Source: Aliidiomarina iranensis (GTDB taxonomy: Bacteria > Pseudomonadota > Gammaproteobacteria > Enterobacterales > Alteromonadaceae). From it: DNA of 64,000 nt. Each line of letters opens with the position of its first letter. Position 1 is the stretch's first letter. The stretch is from assembly GCF_003987135.1 (NCBI RefSeq), contig NZ_PIPJ01000002.1:1-64000 (forward strand), written 5' to 3'. The position numbers and the translations under genes were made by a program. The notes beneath the pieces are model-generated. The model did no database searches and was not told where the DNA came from. It saw only the letters and a list, made by a program, of their open reading frames with translations. Positions 36,447 through 45,399 of the stretch are shown in pieces.

Positions 36447-37334
36447 ATGGCATTTTTTACAGGTGTTCGGTTTGCCGGTAAGAACGCAATTGAATTAAAA
36501 GACGAGAAAAAAGCGTTTGGTGGTAAACAATTGCGTTTTCGCCACAATTCGGGTGTATTGAATTGCGCCATGGATTTCTCTGTGTTTCTGCCGCCCCAGG
36601 CTGAACGCGAAAAAGTGCCTGCAGTGTATTGGCTCTCTGGGCTTACTTGCACTGATGAGAATTTCTCCAGTAAAGCTGGCGCTCAACGAGTAGCGGCTGA
36701 TTTGGGCATAGCACTCATCATTCCAGATACGAGCCCGCGAGGCGATGGTGTGCCCGATGATCCTGATGGGGCTTATGATTTTGGTTTAGGTGCTGGCTTT
36801 TATGTTAATGCCACTGAGCAACCCTGGGCCAAGCATTATCAAATGTATGATTACATTGTGAAAGAGCTACCTGAATTGGTGGAATCAGGCCTTCCGCTTA
36901 CTTCTGACCGCGCTATTAGTGGCCATTCAATGGGCGGCCATGGAGCGCTTGTTATTGGTTTACGGAACAGTGAACGTTATCAATCAATTTCAGCGTTTGC
37001 ACCGATAGTAAATCCAATCAACTGCGCTTGGGGTAAGAAAGCGTTCAGTGGGTATTTGGGGGATGATGAAAGCCAATGGCGGCAATACGACGCTACCGTG
37101 CTTTTGCAAGAACGCGATAGCCGCAGCCACGATATTCCACCGATTTTAATCGACCAAGGAGATGCCGATAATTTTTACCCCGATCAACTGAGAACCGAAG
37201 CTTTAATTGCGGTGAACAATGAAACCAGTGCTGGCGCGAAAATTCGTTATCAACCTGGCTATGATCATAGCTATTACTTCATTGCGAGTTTCATTGAAGA
37301 ACATTTGCATTTTCACGCTAGTAATCTTAGGTAA
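36447..37334 (+). CDS. fghA: S-formylglutathione hydrolase
   Basis: FghA hydrolyses S-formylglutathione to formate and glutathione. The 295-residue esterase-D-type protein has WLSGLTCTDENF near 62-73, the nucleophile in GHSMGGHGAL (S161), the aspartate in DQGDADNF and the histidine in GYDHSYYF. It is somewhat longer than the usual 278 residues through its N-terminus. Operon with frmA; AAAGGAG precedes the ATG. A strong terminator follows. Confidence 0.96.
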   Translation: MAFFTGVRFAGKNAIELKDEKKAFGGKQLRFRHNSGVLNCAMDFSVFLPPQAEREKVPAVYWLSGLTCTDENFSSKAGAQRVAADLGIALIIPDTSPRGDGVPDDPDGAYDFGLGAGFYVNATEQPWAKHYQMYDYIVKELPELVESGLPLTSDRAISGHSMGGHGALVIGLRNSERYQSISAFAPIVNPINCAWGKKAFSGYLGDDESQWRQYDATVLLQERDSRSHDIPPILIDQGDADNFYPDQLRTEALIAVNNETSAGAKIRYQPGYDHSYYFIASFIEEHLHFHASNLR

Positions 37335-37354
37335 CTATTAGCCCGTAAATAATT

Positions 37355-37398
37355 AGCCCCCAAGAATTGGTTAACTCAGTTCTTGGGGGCTTTTTTTT
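37355..37398 (+). terminator. Rho-independent terminator after fghA
   Basis: A 12-base perfect stem AGCCCCCAAGAA / TTCTTGGGGGCT with a 13-base loop and a run of eight T. Confidence 0.95.
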
Positions 37399-37474
37399 GC
37401 GGCTTCCACAATGATTGATCTACACAGCAGGGATGATTAGGCTTGTTGTGCGCGAATTTGCGTGCTTATTACAG

Positions 37475-37498
37475 TTATATTGTTCAAAAACAATATAA
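37475..37498. promoter_or_regulatory. Perfect 10-4-10 inverted repeat upstream of beta-CASP gene
   Basis: TTATATTGTT-CAAA-AACAATATAA lies 55-78 bases upstream of the start, just before a -10-like TATAGT at 37515-37520. The position over the likely -35 region suggests a repressor operator. Confidence 0.5.
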
Positions 37499-37552
37499 AT
37501 CACTTGTTTAAGGCTATAGTGATCATACTAAGTTAAGCAAAAGGATAACGTG

Positions 37553-38908
37553 ATGCGGGTTGTTTTTTTAGGTGGTACTGAAACGGTTACCGGTTCTAAA
37601 TATTTAGTAGAAACGGATACTACTCGAATTCTGATTGATTGTGGTTTGTTCCAAGGCTACAAATGGTTGCGCCGGCGGAACTGGCAACCTTTACCCTTAG
37701 ATATTGCCAACGTGGATGCCGTTGTGCTCACTCACGCTCATCTTGATCATTCCGGCTATGTACCGGTTCTCTATAAACATGGCTATCGCGGGCCCGTATA
37801 CGCGCATCAGGCAACGGTTGATCTTTGCGCCGTGCTTTGGGCTGATTCTGGGCGTATCCAAGAGGAAGATGCCAAGTATCTCGGGAAACACAAGCTTAGC
37901 AAACACGAGAAACCCGAGCCTTTATATACTGAAGAAGAAGCGAACAAAGCCCACAAACTTTGCCGACCGGTAACATTTAAGAGCCGGTTCGAAATCGGTG
38001 ATATTAGTATTGAATTAAACCCCGTGGGGCATATTTTAGGCGCCGCCAGTGTAGTTGTGGAGGCCGATGGCAAACGAATTGGTTTTTCCGGTGATGTTGG
38101 CCGCAGTAACGATTTGCTTATGCTGCCGCCGGATCCTATGCCTCCGGTAGATGTGTTGCTGTTGGAATCAACTTACGGTAATCGGCTGCACGAGAACACT
38201 GATGTAATGCAAGAAATGGCTGATGTTATAAACTCAACTGCGAAAGCGGGTGGGGTGCTGCTGATTCCTAGTTTTGCTGTGGGTAGAGCACAACTTATTC
38301 AACATTTGATTGTGAGCTTAATGGATAGTAAGCAAATTCCACGTTTACCCGTGTATCTCGATAGCCCAATGGCAATTCGCGTATCCGATATTTATCGTCG
38401 ACATAATGAATATCACCGCCTTACTGCGGAACAGTGTGCACGCTCTGAGCAAGTAATCGAATATACTAAAAGTATTGAAGATTCTAAGGCTATTGGTGAA
38501 CAGAAGGGGCCGCATATTATTATTGCTGGTTCCGGCATGGCAACAGGTGGGCGAATTTTGCATCACTTTAAACATTGGCTTGGCGATCATCGTAGCACAG
38601 TGTTATTTAGCGGATATCAAGCGGGCGGTACTCGGGGTGCGAAGATGACGCAAGGCGTGCAGCACATTAAGGTGCATGGAGAATGGTTGCCCATTAAAGC
38701 TCGAATCTGTTCCTTAGATGGCCTTTCTGCCCATGGTGATTATCAGGAACTGGCCAATTGGTTAAAGGTTTCAAAGCTAGCAAGTAATACGAATATCCAG
38801 CTCGTTCATGGCGAGCCGGATACGTTAGAAACTTTTCGTGATTTTCTTTCTGCAAATACTACCTATAACGTTGATATTCCGGATTATATGAGTATCTTAA
38901 AAGTTTAA
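37553..38908 (+). CDS. Metallo-beta-lactamase/beta-CASP RNA-processing nuclease
   Basis: A 451-residue protein of the MBL-fold beta-CASP nuclease family (the CPSF73/YSH1 group). The zinc motif HAHLDHSG puts ligands at H61, H63, D65 and H66; further ligands come from NPVGHILGAAS and FSGDVG, the beta-CASP insert includes LDSPMA and IIAGSGMATGGRI, and the C-terminal LSAHGDYQE supplies the last histidine. Such proteins act as endo- or exoribonucleases; the target here is unknown. Start chosen at ATG 37553 after AAAGGA. The c-di-GMP gene follows after 24 bases. Confidence 0.9.
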   Translation: MRVVFLGGTETVTGSKYLVETDTTRILIDCGLFQGYKWLRRRNWQPLPLDIANVDAVVLTHAHLDHSGYVPVLYKHGYRGPVYAHQATVDLCAVLWADSGRIQEEDAKYLGKHKLSKHEKPEPLYTEEEANKAHKLCRPVTFKSRFEIGDISIELNPVGHILGAASVVVEADGKRIGFSGDVGRSNDLLMLPPDPMPPVDVLLLESTYGNRLHENTDVMQEMADVINSTAKAGGVLLIPSFAVGRAQLIQHLIVSLMDSKQIPRLPVYLDSPMAIRVSDIYRRHNEYHRLTAEQCARSEQVIEYTKSIEDSKAIGEQKGPHIIIAGSGMATGGRILHHFKHWLGDHRSTVLFSGYQAGGTRGAKMTQGVQHIKVHGEWLPIKARICSLDGLSAHGDYQELANWLKVSKLASNTNIQLVHGEPDTLETFRDFLSANTTYNVDIPDYMSILKV

Positions 38909-38932
38909 CGTAAGATTGTTCAGGCAATATAA

Positions 38933-41572
38933 ATGCAAGAAAAAGTGCAACTCAGTATCTTACTCTCCGCCGTGATCGGTTTAGTAGTCGCTACCGCGTG
39001 GTTGTTTGTGCGTAATCGTAAGCAAAACATGCTGCTCGAAAATGAACAGGCTTTACTCGCGTTGGTAGCGCAAGACGCCTCACTAGTAAAAAAACTTAAT
39101 ACTGTGTGTAAGCTAATAGAGCAACAAATCGCAAGTTCACTGTGCACTGTGATGATTCGTGATTTTAAGGCCAATGTGTTGCGCGTAGTTGAAAATGAGA
39201 AGCTACCGATATCAATCATTGAACCCTTACGTGAATTAAACATCCGTGATGGTGTTGGTGCATGTGGTACGGCGGCCGCAACTGGAGAATCGGTTATTGT
39301 TGCCGACATGATGGTGGATGCGCGCTTCACTGATTTTATTGAGGTAATCGAAAAACATAACCTCCGGGCCTGCTGGAGTTTTCCGTTCTTTAATATTGAT
39401 CAGGAAGTGGTCGGTACCTTCGCACTATACTTCGATAAGCGAAAGAACCCGAGTAATAGAGATTTGCGGTTAATTGAACAAACTCGAGATCTTGTGGGGC
39501 TTATTTATGCCCAGCACCTAGAAAAAAACAGAAGAATGGAGAGTGAAGAGCACTATCGTTCTTTACATACATACAACCCTGAAACCGTGTTTACGCTTGA
39601 TGAAAATGGTAAATTTTTACAAATGAATGAGGCAGGGCTACGCCTTCTCGGCCTGAGTGAAACTGCGATCATCGGCCAACATTATTCCAAGGTAGTAAGA
39701 GCACAAGATCTTGAACGTACGCATGAGCATTTTGTTGCTGCTTTAAACGGCGAAGCACAACGCTACGAAATACAGATATTTAATCAAGCTGGTGAAACGC
39801 TTGATGTGGATATCACGAATATGCCCATTGTTGTGAGTGGTAAAATTACGGGTATTCATGGTATTGCCACGAATATTACGCAACGGTTGCGTGATCAAGG
39901 CCAACTTCAGATTTTGCAGCGCAGTGTGGAGGCCAGTGTAAACGGAATTGTAATCGCCGATGGGAGAAAGCCCGGCTACCCACTGGTGTATGTAAATCCT
40001 GCATTTCAGAAAATTACCGGCTACACAGCTTCTGAAATACTTGGAAAAACCTGCAAGGTTTTGCAAGGAGAGGGAAGTGATAAACGAGCGCTTGAGCAGA
40101 TTAGAAATGGTTTAAAGAAAGAGCGTGATGTGCAAACTACTATTCGTAACTATCGTAAAGATGGTACCGCGTTTTGGAATGATTTATATCTGGCCCCCGT
40201 GCGTGATCAAAAGGGCGAGTTAACGCACTACATCGGTATTCAGAATGATGTTACCGCACGCAAAGAACAGGAAGAACAAGTGGCGTGGCACGCCACTCAC
40301 GATCCGCTTACGCGGTTACCGAATCGTTCGCTGCTCGAAGATAGATTAGAACAAGCTTTTCGGTTTAGCCGGCGTTACCAACGCAATCTTGCAGTGATGT
40401 TTATCGATCTCGATGGTTTCAAACCTGTAAACGATTCAATGGGCCATAGTGTGGGCGATGCACTCTTGTGTGCGGTGGCAGAACGGATACAAAACACCAT
40501 CCGAGATGGTGATACGCTTGCGCGGTTTGGCGGTGACGAATTTGTGGTGGTTTTACCAAATGCGGGCACGGAATCGGATATCAATGAAATTGCTGAGCGA
40601 TTTTTATTTGAAATTGCTGAACCTTATAAGGTTGGAAACAAGGAACTTACGCTCACTGCGAGCATCGGTTTAGCTTTAAGTGATGAGGATTTGGATGATC
40701 CAAGGTTGCTTATTCAACGAGCCGACATGGCAATGTATAAAGCTAAACGCCGCGGTAATAATAACTTCGAATGGTTTACGCAAGATATTAACGATAAGGT
40801 TGAACGCCATGTTCTGATGCGCCATGAGATTCAAGAAGCGCTGAAATGTAAGCAGTTTTCATTAGTGTATCAACCCATCTTCGATCAAAACCAAAAGATT
40901 TGTAGTGTGGAAGCCCTGATTCGTTGGAATCATCCAGTGCAAGGGGTTATCTCTCCTTACGAATTTATCACCTTAGCTGAACACACTGGGCAGATAATTC
41001 CCATGGGGCGATGGGTTATTGAGCAAGTATGCCAAGACATGCTCCAGCTACAGGCTATGGATATCCCTACGGTGTCGGTTAATTTATCGCCCTTGCAGCT
41101 GAGTAGAAATCGCTTTGCTGATGATATCAAAGGATTGTTAGCAGAATACCAAATAGAAGCTCGGCAAATAGTTTTAGAGGTTACAGAAAATGTGCTTGTG
41201 AGCGATCTAACAAATGCTTCGAGCATTCTCAATGAGCTCCACAAACAAGGTTTTCGTATCGCCATTGATGATTTCGGTACCGGCTATTCAAGTTTAAGGT
41301 ATCTGCAAGAGCTGCCAATTGATATCTTGAAAATTGACCGCAGTTTCGTTTGTGATGTTGGCGAAGGTAAAAAATACGAAGGCATCACCCGTGCTATGCT
41401 AGCTGTTGCCCAAGAGCTGCAGCTGCAGGTAGTGGCGGAAGGGGTAGAAACCGAAGAGCAACTTACGTTTTTAAAAACACAGGATTGTGAATTCTACCAA
41501 GGATATTTACTGGCGTTGCCAATGGCTATCGATGACTTAGCTAGGTTTTGTGAGCAAAAAATGCAAGCCTAA
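38933..41572 (+). CDS. Membrane GAF-PAS-LOV-like-GGDEF-EAL bifunctional c-di-GMP enzyme
   Basis: An 879-residue protein: one N-terminal membrane helix (about 7-26), GAF (about 40-195), PAS (about 205-315), a LOV-like PAS (about 325-445), GGDEF (about 450-615) and EAL (about 620-878). The LOV-like domain has GKTCKVLQG with C374 at the flavin-adduct cysteine position, N406 in RNYRKDG, N416 in FWN and Q437 in GIQNDVT, all hallmark LOV positions; only the asparagine before the cysteine is T373. GGDEF (533-537) and its I-site RDGD (524-527) are intact, as are EAL (660-662) and DDFGTGYSS. It may be a blue-light-controlled enzyme. Confidence 0.9.
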   Translation: MQEKVQLSILLSAVIGLVVATAWLFVRNRKQNMLLENEQALLALVAQDASLVKKLNTVCKLIEQQIASSLCTVMIRDFKANVLRVVENEKLPISIIEPLRELNIRDGVGACGTAAATGESVIVADMMVDARFTDFIEVIEKHNLRACWSFPFFNIDQEVVGTFALYFDKRKNPSNRDLRLIEQTRDLVGLIYAQHLEKNRRMESEEHYRSLHTYNPETVFTLDENGKFLQMNEAGLRLLGLSETAIIGQHYSKVVRAQDLERTHEHFVAALNGEAQRYEIQIFNQAGETLDVDITNMPIVVSGKITGIHGIATNITQRLRDQGQLQILQRSVEASVNGIVIADGRKPGYPLVYVNPAFQKITGYTASEILGKTCKVLQGEGSDKRALEQIRNGLKKERDVQTTIRNYRKDGTAFWNDLYLAPVRDQKGELTHYIGIQNDVTARKEQEEQVAWHATHDPLTRLPNRSLLEDRLEQAFRFSRRYQRNLAVMFIDLDGFKPVNDSMGHSVGDALLCAVAERIQNTIRDGDTLARFGGDEFVVVLPNAGTESDINEIAERFLFEIAEPYKVGNKELTLTASIGLALSDEDLDDPRLLIQRADMAMYKAKRRGNNNFEWFTQDINDKVERHVLMRHEIQEALKCKQFSLVYQPIFDQNQKICSVEALIRWNHPVQGVISPYEFITLAEHTGQIIPMGRWVIEQVCQDMLQLQAMDIPTVSVNLSPLQLSRNRFADDIKGLLAEYQIEARQIVLEVTENVLVSDLTNASSILNELHKQGFRIAIDDFGTGYSSLRYLQELPIDILKIDRSFVCDVGEGKKYEGITRAMLAVAQELQLQVVAEGVETEEQLTFLKTQDCEFYQGYLLALPMAIDDLARFCEQKMQA

Positions 41573-41669
41573 CCAGTTAATGATTAGCTCTAGCCAACCG
41601 CATTAATTTCTCGCTATTCGCGCATGATTAGCTATGATGAAGAGCTAGCTATCGAATACTGGAGCATAA

Positions 41670-42482
41670 ATGAGCCAACGAACTGACATCATAAAAAGAA
41701 ACAATATCAGCGTGTTAGGTAGCGGTAGTGAAGTACTTTTGTTTGCCCATGGTTTTGGGTGTGATCAGCGGATTTGGGAACCGGCAATAGCTGCATTGCA
41801 AGGCGAGTATACCATTGTACTCTTTGATTATGTGGGGGCCGGCAAATCTGATAAATCTCATTTCATTGAGAGCCGCTACGCAAATATCCATGGTTATGCG
41901 CAGGATATTATAGAAGTCGTTGAAGCCCTACATCTAGAGGAATTCTCATACGTAGGGCACTCGATTAGTGGTGCTATTGGTTATTTAGTATCACTGGCCT
42001 TGCCAGAAAAAGTAAAAAAAGTTATCGCATTCAGCCCTTCTGCTTGCTACTTAAATGATCCTACAAATGATTACTATGGTGGCTTTGAAGAAGCGGATAT
42101 TCAGCAATTGTTTGCGATGATGGAGCACAATTTTTATGAGTGGGCTGGTTTTCTGGCACCGAAAGCGATGAATCAAGATGATCGCCCGGAGCTGGCAGCG
42201 GATTTAGCCGCTAGTTTCAGGGCCACTGATCCAACTATATTAAAAAGCTTTGCTCGAGCAACCTTCCTGTGTGATATTCGAGAACGTTTGCCAGAGGTTA
42301 AAGTGCCTGTGGTGCTTTTCTATGGCACCGCTGATATGGTGGTTCCGGAGAGTGCTATCGAATTCCAAATCGAGCACTTAGAACATTGCAAAGCGATACA
42401 AATACCGGTTACCGGCCACTACCCGCATGTAAGTGAACCCAAACTGGTGGCTATGGAAATTGAAAAGGAATTAAATCGATAG
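41670..42482 (+). CDS. RsbQ-like alpha/beta-hydrolase
   Basis: A 270-residue hydrolase closely resembling Bacillus subtilis RsbQ, the partner required by the PAS phosphatase RsbP in energy-stress signalling. Shared blocks include AHGFGCDQRIWE, VLFDYVGAGKSD, GHSISGAIG, SACYLNDP and YYGGFEE. The triad maps to S98, D222 and H250 (RsbQ S96, D219, H247). RsbQ is related to the plant KAI2/D14 receptors and has a closed hydrophobic pocket. The next gene begins 21 bases on and encodes a PAS protein, so it likely plays the RsbP-like role. Confidence 0.9.
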   Translation: MSQRTDIIKRNNISVLGSGSEVLLFAHGFGCDQRIWEPAIAALQGEYTIVLFDYVGAGKSDKSHFIESRYANIHGYAQDIIEVVEALHLEEFSYVGHSISGAIGYLVSLALPEKVKKVIAFSPSACYLNDPTNDYYGGFEEADIQQLFAMMEHNFYEWAGFLAPKAMNQDDRPELAADLAASFRATDPTILKSFARATFLCDIRERLPEVKVPVVLFYGTADMVVPESAIEFQIEHLEHCKAIQIPVTGHYPHVSEPKLVAMEIEKELNR

Positions 42483-42503
42483 AATCGATATAGGATAAAC
42501 GTT

Positions 42504-43463
42504 ATGAGCCAAAACGATGCGATCGTTGGTGACATTAATCAGTTACCTGCTGGCGTGCTATATATGGCGCCATCTGGGCTCATTTTGGATGTAAATTCCG
42601 AGCTAAATCGCTGGATTGCTCCCACTGGCATTCTGAAAGGCCAGCATATTTCCGATATTCTCTCTGGGGCTGCGCGCATTTTCTATCTTACTCACATACA
42701 GCCCGCGTTAGCCAATAAAGGCCACATTGAAGAAATGTTTCTGCATTTAAAATCAAAAGAGAATCAATTGATATCGGTGGTGTTGAATGCGGTGCGAACC
42801 GATTATTGCGATGTATTTGTGATGTTACCCATGGCGAAACGGCAGCAATTTGAACAGGAATTAATGGAAGCAAGAAAAGTGGCTGAAGCCGCGACGGCCA
42901 AATCGAAAGAAGCCTATGCGGAGCTTGCGCAACTACAGCAATTATTAACGGAAAAAAATCAAGAATTAGAAGCGCTGGCAAGTACAGATTCGCTCACTGG
43001 ATTGCATAACCGGCGATATTTCCAGAACACTTTAGAGCGCGAGTTAGAAAATTTTAATACCAACGATGAACCGGTTTCGTTAGTGCTTATTGATATTGAT
43101 CACTTCAAATCAATCAATGATAGCCATGGTCACGATATGGGTGATCAAACGCTGATTTCTATTAGTGAAAACTTATCTGAAAACATGCGGCATTGTGAGT
43201 ATCTTGCTCGGATTGGTGGAGAAGAATTTGCTGTTGTGTTGCCACAGCAATCGGGTAAGCAGGCACTTAAATTCGCTGAACGCCTCAGAAAAGTGATTGC
43301 TGCGGGTCATTATCCAACCGGGAAGTTAACCATTAGCTTAGGTGTGGCAGAAGCAAGAAAAAACGAAAGTATTCAAGGCTTATATATGCGTGCTGATGCA
43401 GCTCTTTATAGTGCCAAGGGCGCAGGTCGAAACCGAGCAGTGTTAGATGAGAGTACGCAATGA
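42504..43463 (+). CDS. PAS-coiled coil-GGDEF diguanylate cyclase
   Basis: A 319-residue soluble protein: PAS (about 10-110), a coiled coil (about 112-158, QFEQELMEARKVAEAA onwards) and GGDEF (about 160-315). GGEEF at 238-242 is intact, so c-di-GMP synthesis is expected; the inhibitory site reads RHCE (229-232) in place of RxxD, so product inhibition may be altered. The PAS-coiled-coil layout is like that of RsbP, with the PP2C output replaced by a cyclase. It sits between the RsbQ-like gene and the EAL gene, overlapping the latter by four bases (ATGA). Confidence 0.9.
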   Translation: MSQNDAIVGDINQLPAGVLYMAPSGLILDVNSELNRWIAPTGILKGQHISDILSGAARIFYLTHIQPALANKGHIEEMFLHLKSKENQLISVVLNAVRTDYCDVFVMLPMAKRQQFEQELMEARKVAEAATAKSKEAYAELAQLQQLLTEKNQELEALASTDSLTGLHNRRYFQNTLERELENFNTNDEPVSLVLIDIDHFKSINDSHGHDMGDQTLISISENLSENMRHCEYLARIGGEEFAVVLPQQSGKQALKFAERLRKVIAAGHYPTGKLTISLGVAEARKNESIQGLYMRADAALYSAKGAGRNRAVLDESTQ

Positions 43464-45283
43464 TAAGCGATTCAGATAAGAACGCGGTTTTTCGGGCGCT
43501 CGCCGATGTATTCACATTCAGCGAAGACACAGATTTTTTTGATATACTAAGCCAACGTCTAGCCGAAATCCTTTCTGTTCAACATGTTGTTATCTCGCGT
43601 GTTGATGGCGAAACTCAGATGGCGTATGCCCATTCATTTTTTTCGAATGGCCAGCATATTGCGGGCGTTGAGTATTCACTTTCTGGTACTCCATGTGAAC
43701 AGGTTTCTTCACAAACCGCCTGCCATTACGTAACCAACGCAGCTCATGATTTTCCTGATGATCAAATGTTAGTTGATTTGCAGGTTGATAGCTACATGGG
43801 CTATCCGTTGCTAGATCGCCAAGGCGATAAGTATGGCTTAATCGCAATCATGGCGGATAAACCGTTTTTAGATGCAGATCTATGCTTGGAGGTATTACGA
43901 ATTTCCGGCGCTCAAGTGGCTGCTGAGTTGCATCGGCGCAGTAACGAGAGCCGAATGCATGAACTGGCGTTTACCGACCCCGTTACAGGTATCGCAAATC
44001 GTACTGCGTTTATGCATCGCATCGATCGTGAGAAAAAACACGCCGATGAAAAAGGTGAAGGCTTATGTTTATTAGTGGTGAATATTCGCCGGTTTAAAGA
44101 AATAAACGATGCTCACAGTCATTACGTGGGTGATTTACTTTTGGCTGCTGTTGCCGAGCGATTATCAAACACATTGAGCGAGCAAGATTTTATTGCTCGT
44201 TTCAGTAGTGATGAATTTGGTATTTTAATGCCGTGCACGGCTGAAAATGAACTACCCGAAGCCATTGAGCGAGTGAAATTAGCATTTTCAGAACCCCTAG
44301 ATACCGGTGAGCGATTATTTGGTGTTGAGGTTCGAATTGGTGCCGCGCATTATCCTTCCACCACCCCGGAAGTTAGCACATTATTGCAGCGGGCCAGTAT
44401 TGCCCTAAATCACGCTCGGCATATTGCTTCCCATAGCCGAATTTATGATTCGTCCATGAGCCAACAGTTGCTCGATGAACAACAAATGTTGGAGCGTTTG
44501 AAACTAGCCATTAACGAAGAAAAGCTAAGTTTGTATTATCAACCACAATTTGATGTTCGTACCGGTAAACTATGCGGTGCGGAGGCGCTTTGTCGTTGGC
44601 ATGACGAAGAATTAGGAAATGTTCCTCCCATGCAATTTATTCAACTGGCGGAAGAGCGCGGCTTGATTTATTCGTTGGGGAATTGGGTGGTGCGTGAAGC
44701 AATTACACAGTTGCAAGATTGGCTCACACACTATGATGGCTTTGCAGGCACATTGAGTGTGAATATTTCAGCATTGCAATTTGAAGACCCATACATGGCT
44801 AATTATTTGATTGAGAAAACCTCTGATTTGCCAAAAGGCGTGTTTGCTCTTGAATTAACCGAAAGTATTATGATGCAGAATCCGCAACATGGGATGAAGC
44901 AGCTACAACGCTTGCAGGATAGCGGGATTGGTATCGCTGTTGATGATTTTGGTACGGGCTATTCCTCGTTGTCTTATCTTACGCAGTTTCCAATTTCGGT
45001 ATTGAAAATTGACCGTACTTTTATTCAAAAAATGTATCCTGGGAATCATCAACATGCGATTGTTACTACCATCATTGCTATGGCGGAGGCGCTAGGTTTA
45101 GATACTGTAGCTGAGGGTGTGGAAACACCTGAGCAAGAGGCTACGCTTAAGGCTCTTGGCTGTTTTTGTATGCAGGGTTTTTTACGTGGGAAACCTGTTC
45201 CTGCTAACGAGTTCGCAGAGCGTTGGTTGCAGCCAAAGTTAAGTGATAATGAATCACGGATAAATAATAAATTTCTGGAGTAA
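43460..45283 (+). CDS. GAF-degenerate GGDEF-EAL c-di-GMP phosphodiesterase
   Basis: A 607-residue soluble protein with GAF (about 10-160), GGDEF-like (about 165-330) and EAL (about 340-595) domains. The cyclase signature is degenerate, SSDEF at 249-253, whereas EAL is intact (E375-A376-L377, NISALQF, ELTESI, DDFGTGYSS, KIDRTF, AEGVETPEQ). It should act as a phosphodiesterase. Its ATG overlaps the stop of the PAS-GGDEF cyclase, so synthesis and breakdown are translationally coupled. Confidence 0.9.
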   Translation: MISDSDKNAVFRALADVFTFSEDTDFFDILSQRLAEILSVQHVVISRVDGETQMAYAHSFFSNGQHIAGVEYSLSGTPCEQVSSQTACHYVTNAAHDFPDDQMLVDLQVDSYMGYPLLDRQGDKYGLIAIMADKPFLDADLCLEVLRISGAQVAAELHRRSNESRMHELAFTDPVTGIANRTAFMHRIDREKKHADEKGEGLCLLVVNIRRFKEINDAHSHYVGDLLLAAVAERLSNTLSEQDFIARFSSDEFGILMPCTAENELPEAIERVKLAFSEPLDTGERLFGVEVRIGAAHYPSTTPEVSTLLQRASIALNHARHIASHSRIYDSSMSQQLLDEQQMLERLKLAINEEKLSLYYQPQFDVRTGKLCGAEALCRWHDEELGNVPPMQFIQLAEERGLIYSLGNWVVREAITQLQDWLTHYDGFAGTLSVNISALQFEDPYMANYLIEKTSDLPKGVFALELTESIMMQNPQHGMKQLQRLQDSGIGIAVDDFGTGYSSLSYLTQFPISVLKIDRTFIQKMYPGNHQHAIVTTIIAMAEALGLDTVAEGVETPEQEATLKALGCFCMQGFLRGKPVPANEFAERWLQPKLSDNESRINNKFLE

Positions 45284-45287
45284 ATGA

Positions 45288-45398
45288 ATGTCGTTGTTGC
45301 CGGTTTTAATGCTCGTATTTATTCCTGTGGCTTTCATTGCCATTATCGCGGGATATTTAATTTGGTTCTTCCGTAATGAAGAGAAAAAGAAACGTTAG
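45288..45398 (+). CDS. Tiny single-helix membrane protein
   Basis: A 36-residue protein starting MSLLPVLMLVFIPVAFIAI, with one hydrophobic helix (about residues 3-25) and the charged end FFRNEEKKKR, giving a C-in topology by the positive-inside rule. GGAG lies seven bases before the ATG, and the stop (TAG) is one base from the next gene's likely ATG, suggesting coupling. It starts four bases after the EAL gene ends. I do not recognise a family. A 31-codon frame from the ATG at 45284 is less likely. Confidence 0.6.
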   Translation: MSLLPVLMLVFIPVAFIAIIAGYLIWFFRNEEKKKR

Positions 45399-45399
45399 C

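Noticed and set aside
38920-39330. 136-residue minus-strand open frame
   Set aside because: It lies wholly opposite the GAF region of the LOV-like protein, has Ser/Thr/Ile-rich shadow composition and no ribosome binding site.
45284-45379. 31-codon frame from ATG 45284
   Set aside because: The frame from 45288 has better ribosome binding site spacing and a clear membrane helix.
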